From contig NZ_CP040751.1 in the NCBI RefSeq assembly GCF_008001235.1, positions 2,215,001 to 2,279,000 on the forward strand: a stretch of 64,000 nucleotides of DNA, given 5' to 3'. The DNA comes from Salidesulfovibrio onnuriiensis. GTDB lineage: Bacteria > Desulfobacterota > Desulfovibrionia > Desulfovibrionales > Desulfovibrionaceae. The notes beneath the pieces were generated by a model. It did no database searches and was not told the origin of the DNA. It saw only the letters and a program-made list of their open reading frames with translations. Position 1 is the first letter of the stretch. Each line of letters starts with the position of its first letter. This document shows, piece by piece, positions 8,167 to 19,817 of this stretch. Both the position numbers and the translations under genes were made by a program.

Positions 8167-8976
8167 ATGAGAAATCCTGCTGCCAGCAAGAAAGGCCTAC
8201 TGCACAACACGCCGTACTGGCTGTTGTCCCTTGTGGTCATCGGCGTCGTGGTCCTGTGGAATATGACCACGAACGATACCTATTCCACCATCCTGTCCGC
8301 CATTGCCAAGGGTGTCGGCGTCACGGCCTGGGTGGCGGTGATCGCATTCGCCTTTTCCATGCTGCTCGGTCTGGGCATGGGGCTCATGCGTCTTTCCCGC
8401 TTCCGGGTTTTGCGCGAGGTTGCCACGTTCTATATCGAACTCATTCGCGGCGTGCCCATGCTGGTCATTCTCTATTACATCGCCTTTGTGGGCGCGCCCG
8501 GCCTTGTGGATGGGCTCAACTGGCTTTTTTCTCCGCTCATCGAGTCCGGAGCCTTGGCCAAGATCAGCGTCCGGGAACTCAACTTCACCTGGCGCGCCAT
8601 CATTGCCCTGACCATCGGGTACAGCGCCTTCATCGCCGAGATCGTGCGCGCGGGGATCGAGTCCGTGCCCCGCGGGCAGCGCGAAGCCGCCCGGTCCTCC
8701 GGCCTGACGCGGTGGCAGTGCATGCGGCACGTCATCCTGCCCCAGGCCCTGCGCAACGTCCTGCCAGCACTGGGCAACGACTTCGTGGCCATGATCAAGG
8801 ATTCGGCCCTGGTCTCGGCCCTGGGCGTCCAGGACATCACCCAGCTGGGCAAGGTCTATTCCTCGTCCACCTTCAAGTTCTTCGAAACCTACAACGTGGT
8901 GGCCTACCTTTATTTGATTATGACCATCACGCTTTCCCTGCTCGTTCGCCAGCTGGAGCGCAGAAAAATCCGCTAG
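8167..8976 (+). CDS. Polar amino acid ABC transporter, permease
   Basis: A 269-residue inner-membrane permease of the HisM/GlnP type. A first membrane helix at about 18-36 is followed by a second at about 55-75 and further helices. The EAA-loop signature lies at VPRGQREAARSSGLTRWQCMRHVILPQALRNVLPALGNDF, written here only as a region (about residues 168-206). It forms the channel for the binding protein just upstream. The C-terminus ends in a basic ERRKIR. A hairpin follows the stop and carB begins after a separate leader, so this appears to be a two-gene unit. Confidence 0.93.
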   Translation: MRNPAASKKGLLHNTPYWLLSLVVIGVVVLWNMTTNDTYSTILSAIAKGVGVTAWVAVIAFAFSMLLGLGMGLMRLSRFRVLREVATFYIELIRGVPMLVILYYIAFVGAPGLVDGLNWLFSPLIESGALAKISVRELNFTWRAIIALTIGYSAFIAEIVRAGIESVPRGQREAARSSGLTRWQCMRHVILPQALRNVLPALGNDFVAMIKDSALVSALGVQDITQLGKVYSSSTFKFFETYNVVAYLYLIMTITLSLLVRQLERRKIR

Positions 8977-8982
8977 GCGTGA

Positions 8983-9016
8983 AAAACGCATTTGCCTGTC
9001 CGGGCGGATGCGTTTT
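8983..9016 (+). terminator. Probable terminator after the ABC permease
   Basis: AAAACGCAT (8983-8991) and ATGCGTTTT (9008-9016) pair over nine bases. The 3' arm itself ends in T residues. Because the 5' arm begins with A residues, the hairpin could work in both directions. Confidence 0.55.
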
Positions 9017-9130
9017 CCCTATTCGGCGACGCTTCTGTTGCGTTTTTCGAATTTCGATCCATTTAGTTAGCTTCCAAAACGTGTCAGCCCTTGTCATTCC
9101 TTGGCAGATGGGCAATATAAGCGTTGCTTT

Positions 9131-9195
9131 CCCACGCGGAAGTGGGTAATACCCCACTCACCCCGCGGGCGGCGGGGTTGCCTGCCCGCTGGGGT
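9131..9195 (+). promoter_or_regulatory. carB leader with mutually exclusive GC-rich stems
   Basis: Several CCC and GGG blocks can pair in competing ways. CCCAC 9131-9135 pairs with GTGGG 9142-9146, and that same GTGGG pairs with CCCAC 9153-9157. CCCCGC 9161-9166 pairs with GCGGGG 9172-9177, and overlapping GCGGGC 9165-9170 pairs with GCCCGC 9184-9189. ACCCCA 9151-9156 can also close the whole with TGGGGT 9190-9195. It lies 53 bases before carB. An attenuator or RNA switch is inferred from this layout alone. Confidence 0.4.
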
Positions 9196-9248
9196 GTTTA
9201 CGTATCAGATTCCCCGAAACGTAACTTCAACCCCTTGGCGAATTATTC

Positions 9249-12482
<3,234 letters not shown>

Positions 12483-12505
12483 GGCGAACAGAGGGACGAG
12501 ATACA

Positions 12506-13927
12506 ATGAAGAAAGAATACTGCGGACTCTTTGGTGTTTACGGCCACCCCGAGGCGGCCAGGATGGCCTATTTCGGCCTCTATGCCATGCAGCACAGGGG
12601 CCAGGAATCTGCCGGGATCGTCACCTGGGACGGCACCAAGATCCGGGAACAGAAGGGTATGGGACTGGTGGCCGACGTGTTCAACGAGCGGCACATCGGC
12701 AAGGAGCTCAAGGGCGATATTGCCATGGGGCACATCCGGTACTCCACCACGGGCGCATCCCTGCTGCGCAACGCCCAGCCGTTCCTGGTGCGCCACGGCG
12801 ACCTCCGCCTGGCCGTCGCCCACAACGGCAACCTGGTCAACACCTGCGCTTTGCGCAGGGAACTGGAAGAGCAGGGCAGCATCTTTCAGACCACCATGGA
12901 CACGGAAGTGTTCGTGCACCTGATCATCCGCAACCTCAACGGCAACACCATCGAGGAGGCGGTGAAGCTGGCCTGCCAGCGCATCAAGGGCGCGTATTCC
13001 ATGCTCATCCTGGCCAATGACAAGCTCATCGCCGTCAAGGACCCCAACGGGTTCAGGCCCCTGGCCATCGGCCGCCTGGACGACAATTATGTCCTGGCCT
13101 CCGAGACCTGCGCCTTCGACCTTATCGAGGCCGAGTATCTTCGACCGCTTTCCCCGGGCGAGATGGTGGTCATTGAAAACGGCAAGATGACCTCCTGCCA
13201 GGCCGTGGAGGCGCAGGCCAAGAAACAGTGCATTTTCGAGCTCATCTATTTTGCCCGCCCCGATTCCTACGTCTTCGGCGAGGTTGTTTACGAGCGGCGC
13301 AAGGAAATGGGCAAGGTCCTGGCCCGCGAGGCCCCGGTGGACGCGGACCTGGTCATGCCGTTCCCGGATTCTGGAAACTATGCCGCAATCGGCTATTCCC
13401 AGGAATCCGGCCTGCCCCTGGAGCTGGCCATGATCCGCAACCACTACGTGGGGCGGACTTTCATCCAGCCCACCCAGGGCATGCGCGACTTCAGCGTGCG
13501 CGTGAAGCTGAATCCGGTCCGGAGCATGATCCAGGGCAAGCGCATCGTCATAGTGGAGGACTCCATCGTGCGCGGAACCACCATCCGTACCCGCGTCAAG
13601 AAATTGCGCGAACTGGGCGCCAAGGAAATCCACATGCGCGTGAGCTGTCCGCCCATCAAGCATCCCTGTTTCTACGGCATCGACTTTTCGTCCAAGGGCG
13701 AACTGATCGCGGCCAACCATCCGGTGGATGATATCGCCCGGTTCCTGGGGCTGGATTCCCTGCACTACCTTACCATCCCGGGGCTGCTCAGCTCCGTGAG
13801 CAAGCAGGACGACTACTGCCTGGCCTGCTTTGACGGGAACTACCCGGTTCAGGTAGAAGACAGTGCAGGCAAGATGTGCCTGGAGGACAACGGAAGCAAG
13901 CCGGGAATCATCAAGGAATTTTGCTAG
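12506..13927 (+). CDS. purF: Amidophosphoribosyltransferase
   Basis: A 473-residue enzyme for the first committed step of purine synthesis: PRPP plus glutamine to phosphoribosylamine. The catalytic N-terminal cysteine is C6 after a short MKKEY propeptide, as in the Bacillus type. The glutaminase region has MQHRGQESAGI. The PRPP loop IVIVEDSIVRGTT lies near 348-360. Cysteines in KKQCIF, IKHPCFYG and DDYCLACF sit where Bacillus PurF binds a [4Fe-4S] cluster, so an oxygen-sensitive Fe-S form is likely. An AGAGGGA site precedes the ATG. It follows carB closely. Confidence 0.97.
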   Translation: MKKEYCGLFGVYGHPEAARMAYFGLYAMQHRGQESAGIVTWDGTKIREQKGMGLVADVFNERHIGKELKGDIAMGHIRYSTTGASLLRNAQPFLVRHGDLRLAVAHNGNLVNTCALRRELEEQGSIFQTTMDTEVFVHLIIRNLNGNTIEEAVKLACQRIKGAYSMLILANDKLIAVKDPNGFRPLAIGRLDDNYVLASETCAFDLIEAEYLRPLSPGEMVVIENGKMTSCQAVEAQAKKQCIFELIYFARPDSYVFGEVVYERRKEMGKVLAREAPVDADLVMPFPDSGNYAAIGYSQESGLPLELAMIRNHYVGRTFIQPTQGMRDFSVRVKLNPVRSMIQGKRIVIVEDSIVRGTTIRTRVKKLRELGAKEIHMRVSCPPIKHPCFYGIDFSSKGELIAANHPVDDIARFLGLDSLHYLTIPGLLSSVSKQDDYCLACFDGNYPVQVEDSAGKMCLEDNGSKPGIIKEFC

Positions 13928-13986
13928 CGGCCGATTCAGGGACATAATGGCGGGCGAACCGCCGGAACAATGCTGTGCAAGGTATT

Positions 13987-14016
13987 GACAAATCCGGTAA
14001 AAAGCGGATTGTCTTT
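13987..14016 (+). other. Stem-loop between purF and kdsD
   Basis: GACAAATCCG (13987-13996) pairs with CGGATTGTC (14005-14013), with one bulged A, and is followed by TTT. It may be a weak terminator for carB-purF. The same stretch also contains TTGACA at 13985-13990, so a promoter for kdsD is equally possible. Confidence 0.35.
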
Positions 14017-14071
14017 CCTTGCATTGGCATATTGGGCAATCCGATCGCAACTTTTACCAGGAATAGACTGA

Positions 14072-15067
14072 ATGGGATGTCATAAGCCCGGCACCATGCT
14101 GGAGGTGGCCCGCAAGGCCTTGGATATAGAGATACAGGGGTTGGAAGCCGTGCGCGACCAGCTGGACGGCGGTTTCACCCGGGCGGTGGACGCCATGGCC
14201 GCATGTACCGGCAGGGTGGTCATCACCGGGGTGGGCAAGTCCGGCCTGGTGGGGCGCAAGATAGCCGCAACTCTTTCCAGTACCGGCACTCCCTCCTTTT
14301 TCCTTCATCCGGTTGAGGGCGCTCACGGGGATATGGGCATGATCCGCGACGAAGACGTGGTGCTGGCTATCTCCAACAGCGGCAACACGGATGAGGTCAA
14401 TGCCATCCTGCCCACGCTCAAGTCATTGGGTGCCACGGTCATTTCCCTGACCGGCAACGAACAGTCCACCATGGCCGAGCTTTCGGACATCCATATCCTC
14501 GCCAAGGTGCCGCGTGAAGCCTGCCCCATCGGCCTGGCTCCCACGGCAAGCACCACGGCGCACCTGGCCGTGGGCGATGCCCTGGCCGTCTGCCTCATGG
14601 AGATCAAGGCCTTCAGTCAGAAGGATTTCAAGCGTTTTCATCCCGGCGGCTCCCTCGGGCAGCGCTTGTCCATGTGTGTGGACGAGCTCATGCATACCGA
14701 GAAGCTGCCCGTGGTGGATGCCGGAACTCCGCTCAGGGATGCTCTGGAAGTGCTGCACCGGGGCGGTTTCGGGCTGGTGGCCATAGTGGAGAACGACTGC
14801 AGGCTGCTCGGCGTGCTTACCGACGGCGATGTGCGCCGTTCGGTCATTACCGGGGAGCTGGATCCGCAGCGGCCCGTGGACGGTGTCATGACTCCGTCGC
14901 CGCGCAGCGTCAGCGTGGGCGAATCCGCAGCCTGTGTGCTGGATCTCATGGAGATTCATCAGATCACGGTGTTGCCGGTTGTGGGCGATGACGGCTGTTT
15001 GGCAGGGATCGTGCATCTCCACGACCTGTTGGGTAAGGGCAAGTTGAAATTTTCGAATGGAATGTAG
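14072..15067 (+). CDS. kdsD: D-arabinose 5-phosphate isomerase
   Basis: A 331-residue KdsD/GutQ family protein that interconverts ribulose 5-phosphate and arabinose 5-phosphate, the first step to Kdo for lipopolysaccharide. The N-terminal SIS domain shows VVITGVGKSGLVGRKIAATL and HPVEGAHGDMG, with SNSGNTDEV binding phosphate. Two CBS domains follow from about residue 205 (DELMHTEKLPVVDAG and DGVMTPSPRSVSVGE). Start 14072 has a CAGGA site nine bases upstream. It is followed by a YkgJ-type gene and the PBP1A gene in the same direction, an envelope-flavoured group. Confidence 0.93.
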   Translation: MGCHKPGTMLEVARKALDIEIQGLEAVRDQLDGGFTRAVDAMAACTGRVVITGVGKSGLVGRKIAATLSSTGTPSFFLHPVEGAHGDMGMIRDEDVVLAISNSGNTDEVNAILPTLKSLGATVISLTGNEQSTMAELSDIHILAKVPREACPIGLAPTASTTAHLAVGDALAVCLMEIKAFSQKDFKRFHPGGSLGQRLSMCVDELMHTEKLPVVDAGTPLRDALEVLHRGGFGLVAIVENDCRLLGVLTDGDVRRSVITGELDPQRPVDGVMTPSPRSVSVGESAACVLDLMEIHQITVLPVVGDDGCLAGIVHLHDLLGKGKLKFSNGM

Positions 15068-15079
15068 GATATTCGCGGA

Positions 15080-15670
15080 ATGAGCATGTTTTCCGGCAAG
15101 GAGACGGTCGCGGGCGGCGGGAAGGTCGATCCTGGAGTTTGCGCACGGTGTGCAGGACTCGGGCCCACCTGCTGCCATCTGACTCCCGGCCATGAGGAAT
15201 TCTGCTTTCCGGTATCCGAGATGGAAAAGGGACGCATCCTCGAGAGCATGCCCTGTACGGGCGGGTTTGTTCTGGAGGAAAATTCCGAGGCCTTCGTGGA
15301 TAATGTTTGCCGCCTGTTCCCGGGCGAGGAGGATGTTGTCCGCGAACTGTTTCCCCGGGCCAAGTCCCATTACCGGCTGGCCATCGGCGAGGAAGGGGCC
15401 TGCCGTTTTCTCGGCTCCTCGGGCTGCACCATCCCCCGGGAAATCCGGCCCTATTATTGCCGCTTGTTTCCTTTCTGGATGGCGGGTAATGAAGTCATCA
15501 TCTTTGATGCCCAGAGTTGTCTTGCCCGGCGCGAGGCCCGCAACCTCAACAGGATGCTGGAAAGCATCGGCACCACCAAATCCGAAATCCGCGATCTCTT
15601 CGGCCGTCTGCGGCTGGCCTGGAACCTGCCGCCCCAGCGCGGCATGAATTCTGTAAAAAAGAAATTTTAA
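15080..15670 (+). CDS. YkgJ-type cysteine-cluster protein
   Basis: A 196-residue protein with the CxxCx(n)CCx... pattern of the YkgJ/DUF zinc- or iron-binding family: CARCAGLGPTCCHLTPGHEEFC near residues 20-45 and later GACRFLGSSGC followed by RPYYCRLFPFW. These eight or so cysteines probably bind metal. No catalytic role is established for the family. It lies 12 bases after kdsD and nine bases before the PBP1A gene, so the three are probably one transcript. TAGGAT gives a modest ribosome site overlapping the kdsD stop. Confidence 0.83.
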   Translation: MSMFSGKETVAGGGKVDPGVCARCAGLGPTCCHLTPGHEEFCFPVSEMEKGRILESMPCTGGFVLEENSEAFVDNVCRLFPGEEDVVRELFPRAKSHYRLAIGEEGACRFLGSSGCTIPREIRPYYCRLFPFWMAGNEVIIFDAQSCLARREARNLNRMLESIGTTKSEIRDLFGRLRLAWNLPPQRGMNSVKKKF

Positions 15671-15679
15671 TAAATAGTT

Positions 15680-18025
15680 ATGAAAATTCTCAAAATACTT
15701 TTGATCACGTTTCTGGTCTTTCTTGTCGCCGCCATTGGCGGCGTAGTCTTTATCTACAACTGGGCGGCAAAGGATCTGCCCGGGTTCAAGGAGATAACCG
15801 ACTACAACCCGCCGCTGGTGACCACGGTCTACGCCAAGGACAACCAGGTGCTGGGGTATTTCTACAAGGAAAAACGGTTCCTGGTGACCTTGGATCAGAT
15901 GAGCCCCTGGATCCCCAAGGCCTTTTTGGCCGCCGAGGACGCAGGTTTTTACGAGCACGAGGGTGTGGACCTTGCCGCCATCGCCCGCGCCTTTGTCATC
16001 AATGTCAAGGCCGGGCACATCAAGCAGGGCGGTTCCACCATCACCCAGCAGATCATCAAGCGGCTGCTCCTGACCTCGGAAAAGAAGTATGAGCGCAAGC
16101 TCAAGGAAGCCATCCTCGCCTTCAGGCTTGAGCATTACCTGACCAAGGACGAGATCCTGACCATCTACCTGAACCAGATCCCGCTAGGCGCGCGTTCCCA
16201 CGGTGTAGAAGCCGCTGCGCGCGTCTATTTCGGCAAGCACGCCAACGAGCTGGATCTGGCCGAGTGCGCCATTCTCGCTGGCCTGCCCCAGGCGCCCAGC
16301 CGGTACAATCCCTTGCGCCACCCTGATCGCGCCCGGAAAAGGCAGGTCTATGTGCTGGAGCAGCTTCTCAGCCAGGGCTGGATTACCCAGGAGCAGTTCG
16401 AAGAGGCCATAAACAAGGAAATTGTCTACCAGAGCATGCCCGATCCGTCCTGGAAGGTCGGCGCCTATTACCTGGAAGAGGTCCGGCGCTGGCTGATCGA
16501 CAAATACGGCGAGGAGCAGGTGTATACCGGCGGCATGACCGTGACCACGCCCTGCGATCTCAAGCATCAGGACGCCGCGGAAAAGGCCCTGCACAAGGGG
16601 CTGGAGGATTCCGCCAAGCGCCGTGGCTGGACCGGGCCTCTTGAAAACGTGAGCATGGGCGATGCCACCCGCATTCAAAGCGAGGGCCCTCAGGATACGG
16701 AAGGCCTTGAGGCGGGCAGCCGGGTCAAGGCCCTGGTTACTAAAGTTCGCCAGGACGGGGCCGAGGTCGTGTTCGGCGCATTCAACGGTTTTATTACCCT
16801 GAAGTCCATGTGGTGGTGCCGCGAACCCGATATCAGAAAATCCCATGAGGACGTGCCCGATCCCAAGGACGCCCGCATGATTCTCAATAAGGGCGATGTT
16901 GTCTGGGTCTCCATCACCGAGATTCCTGAGGTTTCCGGTGCCGTCTGGAAGCTCGGCCTGGAGCGTGAGCCCGAAATCGAGGGTGCCATCGTTTCCATCA
17001 AGCCGGACACCGGCGAGGTGCTGGCGCTGGTGGGCGGCTATTCCTTCCACAAGAGCCAGTTCAACCGCGCCACCCAGGCCAAGCGCCAGTGCGGTTCGGC
17101 CTTCAAGCCCATCGTCTATTCCACGGCCATCGACAACGGGTTTACCCCGGCATCCATTGTGTTGGACGCGCCCATCGTCTTTGCCAACGACGAGCAGGGC
17201 AAGCTCTGGCGGCCCGAGAACTTCGAAAACAAATTCTACGGTCCCACCTTGCTGCGCACCGCATTGGTCAAGTCGCGCAACCTGGTAACCATCCGCGTTG
17301 CCCAGAAGCTGGGCATCGGCAAGATCATCGAGCGGGCCAGGGCATTGGGCCTGGACACCGAGTTCCCACACGACCTGTCCGTGGCGCTGGGCTCCGCATC
17401 CGTGAGCCTCATAAACCTGTGCGAGGCGTATACCGCCTTTGCCCGTGGCGGTTCCTACATCAAGCCACGCATCGTGCTTTCCGTGCAGAGCGCCTGGGGC
17501 GAGGAACTCTATGTTTCCGAACCCGAGGCCGTGGACGCCATCAGCCCGCAGACCGCATTCATCATGGCCAGCCTCATGAAGGAGGTCGTGCGCGACGGCA
17601 CCGGCTGGCGCGCACGCATTCTGGGCCGTCCCGTGGCGGGCAAGACCGGCACCTCCAACAATGAACAGGATGCCTGGTTCATGGGCTATACCCCGTATCT
17701 GCTCACCGGCGTCTACGTGGGCTTTGACGAGCTCGCCCCCCAGGGCAAGTGGGAGACCGGTTCCCGTGCGGCCAGCCCCATCTGGGTGGACTACCGCAAG
17801 GTCGTGGAGGAGGATTTCCCCTACCAGGACTTCACCCAGCCCCCGGGAGTTGATATGGTGCGCATAGACGGCAGAAGCGGACGCCTTGCCGGGCCCAATT
17901 CCAAGGAAGTGTATTTCCTGCCGTTCAAGTCCGGCACGCAACCTTCGCAGATGGCCGCGTCTTCGGGCGGCGGCAGCGGGGACGCGCCCGTTTCGGACGA
18001 CGATCTCTTCAAGCAGGTATTCTAA
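15680..18025 (+). CDS. mrcA: Penicillin-binding protein 1A, bifunctional peptidoglycan synthase
   Basis: A 781-residue class A PBP that polymerises glycan strands and cross-links peptides in the periplasm. One N-terminal membrane anchor spans about 3-28. The transglycosylase (GT51) domain has EDAGFYEHEGVD with the catalytic Glu, GGSTITQQ and LNQIPLGARSHGVEAAA. A PCB_OB-like region lies in between. The transpeptidase domain has SxxK in GSAFKPIVYS, a KSRN motif and KTGT in VAGKTGTSNNEQDAW. The tail is Ser/Gly-rich and ends DDLFKQVF. No good Shine-Dalgarno is visible, so translation may depend on coupling to the gene just upstream. Confidence 0.96.
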   Translation: MKILKILLITFLVFLVAAIGGVVFIYNWAAKDLPGFKEITDYNPPLVTTVYAKDNQVLGYFYKEKRFLVTLDQMSPWIPKAFLAAEDAGFYEHEGVDLAAIARAFVINVKAGHIKQGGSTITQQIIKRLLLTSEKKYERKLKEAILAFRLEHYLTKDEILTIYLNQIPLGARSHGVEAAARVYFGKHANELDLAECAILAGLPQAPSRYNPLRHPDRARKRQVYVLEQLLSQGWITQEQFEEAINKEIVYQSMPDPSWKVGAYYLEEVRRWLIDKYGEEQVYTGGMTVTTPCDLKHQDAAEKALHKGLEDSAKRRGWTGPLENVSMGDATRIQSEGPQDTEGLEAGSRVKALVTKVRQDGAEVVFGAFNGFITLKSMWWCREPDIRKSHEDVPDPKDARMILNKGDVVWVSITEIPEVSGAVWKLGLEREPEIEGAIVSIKPDTGEVLALVGGYSFHKSQFNRATQAKRQCGSAFKPIVYSTAIDNGFTPASIVLDAPIVFANDEQGKLWRPENFENKFYGPTLLRTALVKSRNLVTIRVAQKLGIGKIIERARALGLDTEFPHDLSVALGSASVSLINLCEAYTAFARGGSYIKPRIVLSVQSAWGEELYVSEPEAVDAISPQTAFIMASLMKEVVRDGTGWRARILGRPVAGKTGTSNNEQDAWFMGYTPYLLTGVYVGFDELAPQGKWETGSRAASPIWVDYRKVVEEDFPYQDFTQPPGVDMVRIDGRSGRLAGPNSKEVYFLPFKSGTQPSQMAASSGGGSGDAPVSDDDLFKQVF

Positions 18026-18039
18026 CCCGGAGCAGGATC

Positions 18040-18825
18040 ATGAAGCTGGATATCTATCAGGTCGACGCATTTGCCGAAGGGGTGTTCAGCGGCAATCCCG
18101 CCTCGGTCATTCCGCTGTATGAATGGCCGAGCGACGAGCTCATGCAGAATATCGCCCGGGAGAACAACCAGTCCGAGACGGCCTTTTATGTTCCCAAGGG
18201 TGAATACTTCGAGCTACGCTGGTTCACCCCCGAATTCGAGATCGACCTGTGCGGTCACGCCACCATGGCGGCTGCCCATGTCATCTACGAGCACTCGGGG
18301 TATTCGGACCCGGCCGTGGTCTTTGTGACCAAGAGCGGCAGGCTGTTCGTGGACCGGGAGGAGTCCGGGACCTACACCATGGATTTTCCGGCCTGGGACT
18401 ACAAGGAGCTGCAGGTCACGGAGCGGGTGGCCAAGTCTATTGGGGTGCGGCCCCGGGAGCTTTACGCCAACGACCGCGACATGCTGGCCGTGCTGGACGC
18501 GGAAAGCGAGGTCCGGAACATCACCCCCGATTTCAGGAAGATCAACGAACTGGACTGCGTGTGCCTCATTGTCACGGCTCCGGGAGAAGACCATGATTTC
18601 GTGTCCCGGGTTTTTTGCCCCGGAGCGGGCATCCCAGAGGACCCGGTGACCGGTTCGGCCCATTGCTCCCTGGTACCGTACTGGGCAAAGCGCCTTGGCA
18701 GGGAAAGCCTGCAGGCCTTTCAGGCCTCGGAGCGGGGCGGAGTGCTCGGCTGCGAGCTGGCCGGGGACCGGGTGCGGATTTCCGGCATGGCCGTGACCTA
18801 CATGCAGGGCACCGTCTTTTTGTAG
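18040..18825 (+). CDS. PhzF family isomerase/epimerase-like protein
   Basis: A 261-residue protein of the PhzF/DapF-like fold. The N-terminus reads KLDIYQVDAFAEGVFSGNPA, typical of the family. The conserved catalytic Glu lies in NQSETAFYV near residue 47, and DLCGHATMAAAHVI follows. The second half carries GIPEDPVTGSAHCSLVPYW. Members isomerise small metabolites; only PhzF itself has a well-defined role in phenazine synthesis, and no other phenazine gene is present here, so the substrate is unknown. It starts 14 bases after the PBP1A stop with a GGAGCAGG site. Confidence 0.92.
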   Translation: MKLDIYQVDAFAEGVFSGNPASVIPLYEWPSDELMQNIARENNQSETAFYVPKGEYFELRWFTPEFEIDLCGHATMAAAHVIYEHSGYSDPAVVFVTKSGRLFVDREESGTYTMDFPAWDYKELQVTERVAKSIGVRPRELYANDRDMLAVLDAESEVRNITPDFRKINELDCVCLIVTAPGEDHDFVSRVFCPGAGIPEDPVTGSAHCSLVPYWAKRLGRESLQAFQASERGGVLGCELAGDRVRISGMAVTYMQGTVFL

Positions 18826-18856
18826 AGGCTCATTAAAAGCAAGGAATTTCAGTATA

Positions 18857-19528
18857 ATGAAACGTAGCGAAATCAATGCTCTCATTCGGGACGCCAAGGC
18901 CTTCTTCGAGTCCATGAACTTTAAGCTGCCGCCGTGGGCCTTCTGGAAGCCCGAGGTCTGGAAAGGCATGGGCGATACCGAGATCGTGGCCAATCAACTC
19001 GGCTGGGACCTGACCGACTATGGTGCGGGCAAGTTCGAGGAGCGCGGCCTGATCCTGTTCACCATCCGCAACGGCAATTTGCAGGCCGGGCATCCCAAGC
19101 CCTATGCTGAAAAGATCATGATCGTGCGGGAGAATCAGATCTGTCCCATGCACTTCCATTGGTCCAAGATGGAGGACATTATCAATCGGGGCGGCGGCAA
19201 CCTGGTCATCGAGCTGCACGGTTCGGACGAGGAAGAGAATTTTTCCGGAAAGCCGCTCACGGTCATGGTGGACGGCATTGCCCGCATCGTGGAGCCGGGC
19301 GGCACCGTCGTGCTTGCGCCGGGAGAGTCCATCACTCTGGAAAAGGGCATGTATCATCGTTTCTCCGGAGAACCGGGCAAGGGCAAGGTCCTGGTGGGCG
19401 AGGTCTCCTCGGTCAACGATGACAACACGGACAACCGTTTTCATCAACCCATGCCACGTTTCCCGGAAATCGAGGAAGATGAGGCTCCGGTGCATCTTCT
19501 GTGCACCGATTATCCCAAATACATCTAG
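18857..19528 (+). CDS. D-lyxose isomerase-like cupin protein
   Basis: A 223-residue cupin resembling bacterial D-lyxose ketol-isomerases, which convert D-lyxose to D-xylulose and also act on mannose. The metal site is visible in CPMHFHWSKMEDIINRGGG (two His and a Glu), with another His in KGMYHRF. The N-terminus MKRSEINALIRDAKAFFESM and LGWDLTDYGAGKF fit the family. Whether this organism uses lyxose is unknown. A PfkB sugar kinase gene faces it across a repeat-rich gap and could act on a related sugar, but that link is speculative. A strong terminator follows. Confidence 0.85.
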   Translation: MKRSEINALIRDAKAFFESMNFKLPPWAFWKPEVWKGMGDTEIVANQLGWDLTDYGAGKFEERGLILFTIRNGNLQAGHPKPYAEKIMIVRENQICPMHFHWSKMEDIINRGGGNLVIELHGSDEEENFSGKPLTVMVDGIARIVEPGGTVVLAPGESITLEKGMYHRFSGEPGKGKVLVGEVSSVNDDNTDNRFHQPMPRFPEIEEDEAPVHLLCTDYPKYI

Positions 19529-19563
19529 GCTGCTGATAAACCTCCATCTACTTTGTTGCTGCT

Positions 19564-19616
19564 AAAAAGCCAAACCCTCGTGTATAATGCATACATGTCG
19601 GGCTTGGCTTTTTTTT
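19564..19616 (+). terminator. Terminator after the lyxose isomerase-like gene
   Basis: AAAAAGCCAA (19564-19573) pairs with TTGGCTTTTT (19604-19613), and CCC pairs with GGG just inside after one mismatch. A run of eight T ends the 3' side. Confidence 0.8.
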
Positions 19617-19640
19617 GCGCCTCGTATCTGACGATTTCTA

Positions 19641-19664
19641 AGCAGCCTATAATCATAGGCTGCT
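19641..19664. other. Short perfect hairpin in the gap before the sugar kinase
   Basis: AGCAGCCTAT and ATAGGCTGCT form a perfect 10-bp stem with a 4-base AATC loop. It is followed on the plus strand by CTTTCTT, so it could be a second terminator. The sequence AGGCTGCT also occurs at the lyxose isomerase stop. Confidence 0.5.
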
Positions 19665-19687
19665 CTTTCTTGAATTAAGCAATGGGG

Positions 19688-19817
19688 AGCAGGCTGTTCA
19701 TAAGCGTGCAAGAGCAAGGCGCAAGGAAATATCCTGACCGTAGCGTATTATCTAAATACGTGAGGATCAGGATATTTCGTAGCAACACAGCTATTGTGCG
19801 TTAAGGGACAGCCTGCT
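19688..19817. repeat. Long palindromic repeat element, REP/MITE-like
   Basis: About 130 bp bounded by AGCAGGCTGT and ACAGCCTGCT, a perfect 10-bp inverted pair. Inside, AAATATCCTGA (19727-19737) pairs with TCAGGATATTT (19767-19777), and CGTATT (19744-19749) pairs with AATACG (19755-19760) at the tip. The whole can fold into one long imperfect hairpin. No transposase is encoded. Its right end overlaps the 3' end of the PfkB-type kinase gene. Confidence 0.7.

Noticed and set aside
14072-14095. Alternative kdsD start at ATG 14096
   Set aside because: No ribosome site at correct spacing, while 14072 has CAGGA nine bases upstream.
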